From Mesorhizobium sp. M2D.F.Ca.ET.226.01.1.1 (GTDB lineage: Bacteria > Pseudomonadota > Alphaproteobacteria > Rhizobiales > Rhizobiaceae): DNA of 64,000 bases. The notes beneath the pieces are model-generated. The model was not told the DNA's origin, ran no database searches, and saw only the letters and a list, made by a program, of their open reading frames with translations. The DNA lies in contig NZ_RZOY02000013.1 of assembly GCF_004022705.2 (NCBI RefSeq), positions 1 to 64,000 on the forward strand. Reading direction: 5' to 3'. The translations under genes were made by a program, and so were the position numbers. Shown piece after piece: positions 60,222 through 64,000 of the stretch. Positions within the stretch are counted from its first letter, which is position 1; every line of letters starts with the position of its first letter.

Positions 60222-61400
60222 TCAAACCGGCACCTTCGCCTTCAGGCTTGCGGCAGCCATCGCATAGCCGCCGGCCCCGCCATCGATGAAATGAAGGTGA
60301 TCGCGCTGCAGCGGTGAGGCGACGAGGCATGTCATCAAGGCCGATTTCTGGCGGTGCAGGCCATAGGTGCAGATGCCCGCCTCTTCCGCCTGTTTCAGCC
60401 GGTTCTCAATCCGTTGTAAGACGTCCGCGTCAACGTCGATGGTCATCTTCAAGCCGTCGTCGAACTTCCGGAAGTCCGAATTGCTGGCCACGTCGCGTTT
60501 GTAGACCTTCGGGTCGAAACTACCGATCGTCCAGCCATATCTATCGGTGACAGCCGTAAGCGTCATGAGGAACACCACCCACAGCTTCGTCAGCCACCGC
60601 CGTCCAGCCGGCGCCGTGGCCCGCGCCTCGATATCGAGCCCGGCGGGCAGCAAACTGTAGGCCGGCCCGTCCGCCGGTACGGGGTGGCCATCGCGCTCCT
60701 GCCTGCCGGCAAGGGCGATGATGTCGGAAACCAGCAACTGAAAGCCGCGCAAGTCGCGCGACGCTCCCGGTATGGCTATGATCGAGACGATTTCGCCATG
60801 CCGGGCTTCGATCGGGTTCCAGCGGCAGGAGAGGCCGGTCAGATCCGGCCTCGCGCCGGCCGGCGCGGGATCGATGCGGTAGCGCCCCGCTTTCATCTCG
60901 GCTTCCGCCCAACTGCCGCCACCGCCGGCGAACATGGCATAGAAGACCGCTTCGGAGGCCTGGAACCTCGCCACGCGAACGTCGAGTCCTTGCGCTCTTA
61001 TATCACTTATAGGCACGATTGCGGCACGCAGGGCCAGGTCCAGTTCATCCGCCACCCATCTCTGGACAGCGGCAAGCGCGTTGCGGGTGATCTCCAACGC
61101 CGAGCCGGGAAACGCCACGAGCGCGCCGTCGCCGCCGAAGACAAAGGGAAAATCTTGCCGACCCAGCGCATTGAGCAGCGCCGAAATGACGCTGGCGCCG
61201 GCCATATTGACGGTTTTATAGCGCCCAGCCTCGATCGCCTTGGTCGAGCCGACGATGTCGGCGGTGGCCAGCGCCCAGTCATCGGGGAGAGGCCGATAGT
61301 TGTCGATATCGGCAACGCTTTCGAACTTTGCGAAGACCGGCAGGGAAGCGACAAACGGGTCGGACGCGGCAACTGTTTCCATGGGCATCAGATAGCACAT
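60222..61400 (-). CDS. DUF3095 family protein with cyclase/GGDEF-like motifs
   Basis: A 392-residue DUF3095 protein. Its N-terminal half has ALATADIVGSTKAIEAGRYK, resembling the first metal loop of class III cyclases, and FPFVFGGDGALVAFP, resembling the second metal loop and the GGDEF loop, so a nucleotidyl-cyclase-like fold is likely. The C-terminal half (MTIDVDADVLQRIENRLKQA, CTYGLHRQKSALMTCLV) is specific to the family. The biochemical activity is not established. It is divergent from the GT4 gene across only 75 bp. Three nearby ATGs make the precise start uncertain. Confidence 0.8.
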   Translation of the reverse strand: MCYLMPMETVAASDPFVASLPVFAKFESVADIDNYRPLPDDWALATADIVGSTKAIEAGRYKTVNMAGASVISALLNALGRQDFPFVFGGDGALVAFPGSALEITRNALAAVQRWVADELDLALRAAIVPISDIRAQGLDVRVARFQASEAVFYAMFAGGGGSWAEAEMKAGRYRIDPAPAGARPDLTGLSCRWNPIEARHGEIVSIIAIPGASRDLRGFQLLVSDIIALAGRQERDGHPVPADGPAYSLLPAGLDIEARATAPAGRRWLTKLWVVFLMTLTAVTDRYGWTIGSFDPKVYKRDVASNSDFRKFDDGLKMTIDVDADVLQRIENRLKQAEEAGICTYGLHRQKSALMTCLVASPLQRDHLHFIDGGAGGYAMAAASLKAKVPV

Positions 61401-61475
61401 TCCACTGCTTGAAGGGTGAAGTCGATCATGCTTCGAAATTGACTTGCGCCGGCTTTCCGATGATAGGGTCCGGCG

Positions 61476-62564
61476 ATGCGAATTGCCTTCTACGCGCCGC
61501 TGAAGTCACCCAATGATCCCGTTGCCTCCGGCGACCGCCAGATGGCACGGGCGCTGATCAACGCGCTGGAGCATGGCGGACATAGCGTCGAACTGGCATC
61601 CGAATTGCGCTTCTATCTACGCGAACCGGAGCCGAAAAGTTTCGATGCGCTCAAGATCGAGGCCCGGGAGGAAGCCGCGCGGCTAACAAAGCTTTGGGAT
61701 CGTGACGGCAAGCCCGATCTCTGGTTCACTTATCATCCCTATTACAAGGCGCCCGACCTGATCGCGCCCGAGCTGGTGGCGGCCTTTGCTGTCCCCTATG
61801 TGACAGCGGAAGCGTCCTATTCGAGGCGGCGCAACGCCGGTTTGTGGGCTGATACGCAAGCGTTGGTGGCGCGAGCCGTCGAACAGGCGGCGCTGAACAT
61901 CTGCTTCACGCAAAGGGACCGCAAGGGACTTGCGGATGTGGTACCCGGCGCTGCTTTCGGCATGCTTTCGCCCTTCATCGACACATCGGCATTCCGTGAA
62001 ACGCCGGCACGGGGTTGTCCGACGCATCTCGTTACCGTCGCCATGATGCGGCCCGGCGACAAACTCGAAAGCTATCGTATGCTGGCGCAAGCGCTCGGTT
62101 CGATCGGTCACCTCCCCTGGACCATGTCGGTCGTTGGGGACGGCCCTGCCCGTGACGAGGTCAAAGCGCAATTTGCCGGCTTGCCCGCCGACCGTATCGA
62201 ATGGCTTGGCGCGATTGAGCCGGCCGCCGTGCCGGATGTCCTCTATAGTGGGGGAATTTACGTCTGGCCGGGTTTCGGCGAGGCCTATGGCCTTGCCTAT
62301 CTTGAAGCACAGGCCGCCGGCCTTCCGGTGGTGGCTCAGGACATCGCCGGTGTGCCGGAGGTCGTGCGGGTTGGCCAAGCCGGGTTTCTCACCCCGCCGG
62401 GCGATGTGCCGGCGTTCGCTTCTGCCATTGCAAGGCTTCTGGCCCGTAACGACGAAAGGACCATCATGGCCGCAGAAGCCAGACGTTTCGTCCTCGAAGA
62501 ACGCTCCCTCGGTGCTGCGGCAGCGCGTGTGGCAGAACTTCTCGCGAAGATCCCGGTTTCATGA
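61476..62564 (+). CDS. Family 4 glycosyltransferase
   Basis: A 362-residue GT-B glycosyltransferase. The C-terminal nucleotide-sugar-binding domain is clear (TMSVVGDGPARDEVKAQFAG, EWLGAIEPAAVPDVLYS, and VWPGFGEAYGLAYLEAQAAG with the catalytic E...E pattern). The N-terminus MRIAFYAPLKSPNDPVASGD is a glycine-poor acceptor domain. The sugar donor and acceptor are unknown. AGGGTC precedes the ATG. It overlaps the downstream deacetylase gene by four bases (ATGA), so the pair are likely one transcriptional and functional unit in glycan modification. Confidence 0.88.
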   Translation: MRIAFYAPLKSPNDPVASGDRQMARALINALEHGGHSVELASELRFYLREPEPKSFDALKIEAREEAARLTKLWDRDGKPDLWFTYHPYYKAPDLIAPELVAAFAVPYVTAEASYSRRRNAGLWADTQALVARAVEQAALNICFTQRDRKGLADVVPGAAFGMLSPFIDTSAFRETPARGCPTHLVTVAMMRPGDKLESYRMLAQALGSIGHLPWTMSVVGDGPARDEVKAQFAGLPADRIEWLGAIEPAAVPDVLYSGGIYVWPGFGEAYGLAYLEAQAAGLPVVAQDIAGVPEVVRVGQAGFLTPPGDVPAFASAIARLLARNDERTIMAAEARRFVLEERSLGAAAARVAELLAKIPVS

Positions 62565-63337
62565 CAGCCGATCACACGTGGCAACCCTTGGTGGAAGAAC
62601 TGGCGCGCTGGCAACGGGCGGACCGCAAGGCGGAGTTCTGGCTGCGCGACGATGACGCCGTGGATCCGACGCCTGCGCTTGACCGGCTGCTCGACCTCAC
62701 CGGTCAATTTGCCATTCCGGTCACTCTGGCCGTCATTCCGGCCCTGACTGATGAGAAGCTTGTCGCCCGGCTTGACCAGGCGCCGCATGCCACAGTCGCC
62801 ATTCATGGCTGGGCGCACCGAAATCATGCGCCGGAGGGCCAGAAAAAGCAGGAGCTCGGCCCGCATCGGCCACGCGAGGCGGTGCTCGATGATCTGGCTC
62901 GCGGGCTGTCACGCATAACCGGCCTGCACAGCGCACGTGCCGTTCCCTTGCTGGTGCCGCCCTGGAACAGGATCGACGCCGGCTTGGTGTTCGAGCTTGG
63001 ATCGAGCGGATTTGCAGCGTTGTCGGTCTATGGGCCGCCGAGGCCGGCTTCGCTGGCGGTCATCAACAGCAATGTCGACATCATGGATTGGCATGGCACG
63101 CGCCGTTGCCGCGATCACGGCATATTGGTTCAGGCCATCATCGCGCAATTGCGGAACGCATTCGACGGCGGCGAGCCGGTCGGCCTGCTCACCCACCATC
63201 TCGTGCATGATGAATCGGCCTGGCTTTTCCTCGAACGGCTGTTCACGGTCACCGCACAGACTGAAGCCTGCACATGGCTTCCGATCAGGACATTGATCGG
63301 GCGCGGCGCCGCTAGAGCAATTCCAGGAAAAGTGTGA
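62561..63337 (+). CDS. Polysaccharide deacetylase family protein (CE4-like)
   Basis: About 258 residues with a CE4-like metal site: EFWLRDDDAVDPTPALDRLL at the N-terminus (DD motif), AIHGWAHRNH (His-x3-His) and VPPWNR. The C-terminus ends ARAIPGKV and the stop codon, all encoded by the left arm of a palindromic repeat; the ancestral C-terminus probably ended around TLIGRGA. Coupled to the preceding GT4 gene by an ATGA overlap. Function is likely N- or O-deacetylation of the same glycan, but its substrate is unknown. Confidence 0.83.
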   Translation: MTADHTWQPLVEELARWQRADRKAEFWLRDDDAVDPTPALDRLLDLTGQFAIPVTLAVIPALTDEKLVARLDQAPHATVAIHGWAHRNHAPEGQKKQELGPHRPREAVLDDLARGLSRITGLHSARAVPLLVPPWNRIDAGLVFELGSSGFAALSVYGPPRPASLAVINSNVDIMDWHGTRRCRDHGILVQAIIAQLRNAFDGGEPVGLLTHHLVHDESAWLFLERLFTVTAQTEACTWLPIRTLIGRGAARAIPGKV

Positions 63338-63380
63338 GCGGTTTTCCGTCCGGAATTGCGTCAAAACCAGAAGATAGAGG
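63314..63380. repeat. Palindromic intergenic repeat, copy E (short, gene-terminal)
   Basis: AGAGCAATTCCAGGAAAAGT, then GAGCGGTTTTCCGTCCGGAATTGCG-type right arm and AGAAGATAGAGG; the second hairpin and TGCTCT edge of copies A and D are missing. Its first bases encode the last residues and the TGA of the deacetylase gene on the plus strand, while the hydrolase on the minus strand ends a few bases after the other side. Confidence 0.85.
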
Positions 63381-63388
63381 AAAATAGC

Positions 63389-64000
63389 TCAGCGCGCTTT
63401 GTGCGATAAGACTGGAAATTCAAGCGTCTGGCCATCCTGTGCGGCAAAAGCGCCGGCAAACCTTTCCTTGGCCAGTTTCTCGATCTCGTCCAATTCCTCG
63501 TCGGTGCGTGCCGGATCGTGGTGAATCAGCGCAAGCTCCCGCGCACCGGCCGCCTCGCAGAGCTTGACGCCCTGTTGCCATGTCGAGTGCCCGTTGCCGC
63601 GGTAGCGCTCCATTTCCTCCTCAGTGTAGGTGCAATCGTAAATGACGAGGTCGGCAGCTTGGATGAGGCCGAGCACCGCCTGATCGAGCTTGCCCGGCTC
63701 GTGTTCGGTGTCTGTGATCACCGCCACGACGCGGCCGCCCCATTCGACCCGATAGCCTATACAGCCACCGGGATGGGTAAGACTGCCGGTTCGGATCACC
63801 ACCCCTTCGCGCGGCGCAAGCACGTCTCCTGATACGAAGTCGCGGTAGTCGAGGTTTGCCTTGCAGACGTCCAGTCTCACCGGAAACCAAGGCGGCCGCA
63901 TGAACTCATCGACGATCTGCCGGGTGGTCATGCGTCCTGCGAGATGCCCGGACCAGAGCCTGACTTTGAAGCTCCGATCGTAGATCGGCTTAAAGGCCGG
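63389..64000 (-). CDS. Metallo-beta-lactamase-fold hydrolase (C-terminal part)
   Basis: The reading frame is open to the right edge of the window, so the start is not seen; an internal ATG at 63931 is not the real start, because the 23 codons before it (PAFKPIYDRSFKVRLWSGHL and AGR) continue without a stop. The visible part has GGRVVAVITDTEHEPGKLDQ (metal-ligand Asp-Thr-Glu region), LVIYDCTYTEEEM and a late His in LALIHHDPARTDEEL. The upstream HxHxDH motif would be beyond the window. This is a hydrolase of the MBL fold; substrate unknown. Confidence 0.8.
   Translation of the reverse strand, partial: PAFKPIYDRSFKVRLWSGHLAGRMTTRQIVDEFMRPPWFPVRLDVCKANLDYRDFVSGDVLAPREGVVIRTGSLTHPGGCIGYRVEWGGRVVAVITDTEHEPGKLDQAVLGLIQAADLVIYDCTYTEEEMERYRGNGHSTWQQGVKLCEAAGARELALIHHDPARTDEELDEIEKLAKERFAGAFAAQDGQTLEFPVLSHKAR

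Noticed and set aside
326..63380. The palindromic repeats as insertion sequences or transposons
   Set aside because: Copies are 50-102 bp with no transposase and no consistent target duplications; they fit small palindromic intergenic elements.
63389..63931. A complete 180-residue hydrolase starting at the internal ATG
   Set aside because: The reading frame continues in phase to the window edge with hydrolase-like sequence, so this ATG is internal.

Overview
The window looks like chromosome of a high-GC soil alphaproteobacterium of the Rhizobiales, most likely Mesorhizobium or a close relative. This is inferred from the many periplasmic-binding-protein transporters, the dense GntR/LysR-controlled catabolic operons, several class III nucleotide cyclases, and five copies of short palindromic AGAGCA...TGCTCT intergenic repeats of a kind common in that group. 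I see no rRNA, tRNA, CRISPR array, prophage or insertion sequence.

Region 1 (1-16.3 kb) handles sulfur- and nitrogen-containing small molecules. A leftward alkanesulfonate operon (ssuA-ssuD-ssuC-ssuB) is followed by the start of an SsuE-type FMN reductase that runs off the left edge. Next come a trimethylamine-dehydrogenase-like flavoenzyme, an M20 deacetylase, a LysR regulator, a DUF1028/RidA/flavin-monooxygenase operon, a GMC oxidoreductase, and a second NitT/TauT-type ABC transporter. Together they resemble an uptake-plus-oxidation route for an unidentified amine, amide or sulfonate.

Region 2 (16.6-19.6 kb) holds a cyclase-FHA signalling protein, a ketopantoate-reductase-like protein and a methyltransferase.

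Region 3 (19.6-36.5 kb) is the most distinctive block: a sugar-acid-type catabolic island. A leftward GntR operon encodes three different enolase-superfamily enzymes and a NIPSNAP protein. A divergent rightward operon encodes a complete carbohydrate ABC transporter, a fourth enolase-superfamily enzyme and an RraA-type aldolase. A DJ-1/PfpI protein, a second GntR regulator, an iron-type alcohol dehydrogenase, an aldehyde dehydrogenase and an alpha/beta hydrolase follow. The upstream regions of the two regulators share a TACGATTTG sequence. The simplest reading is import, dehydration, aldol cleavage and oxidation of one or more acid sugars; the substrate is unknown.

Region 4 (36.6-50.8 kb) contains a divergent HxlR/QorB quinone-reductase pair, a redoxin downstream of a large zinc-ribbon/cyclase/AAA/TPR protein, a 973-residue glycosyltransferase-methyltransferase-polysaccharide deacetylase fusion whose parts parallel NodC, NodS and NodB, an unknown 461-residue protein, a GNAT acetyltransferase, an internally duplicated membrane protein, another zinc-ribbon cyclase and a small methyltransferase.

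Region 5 (51-64 kb) has a peptide/oligosaccharide-type ABC transporter operon preceded by another cyclase, then surface-polysaccharide genes (nucleotide-sugar dehydrogenase, GT4 glycosyltransferase, polysaccharide deacetylase), a DUF3095 protein with cyclase-like motifs, and a metallo-beta-lactamase-fold hydrolase cut by the right edge. Five proteins with cyclase or cyclase-like domains lie within about 45 kb.
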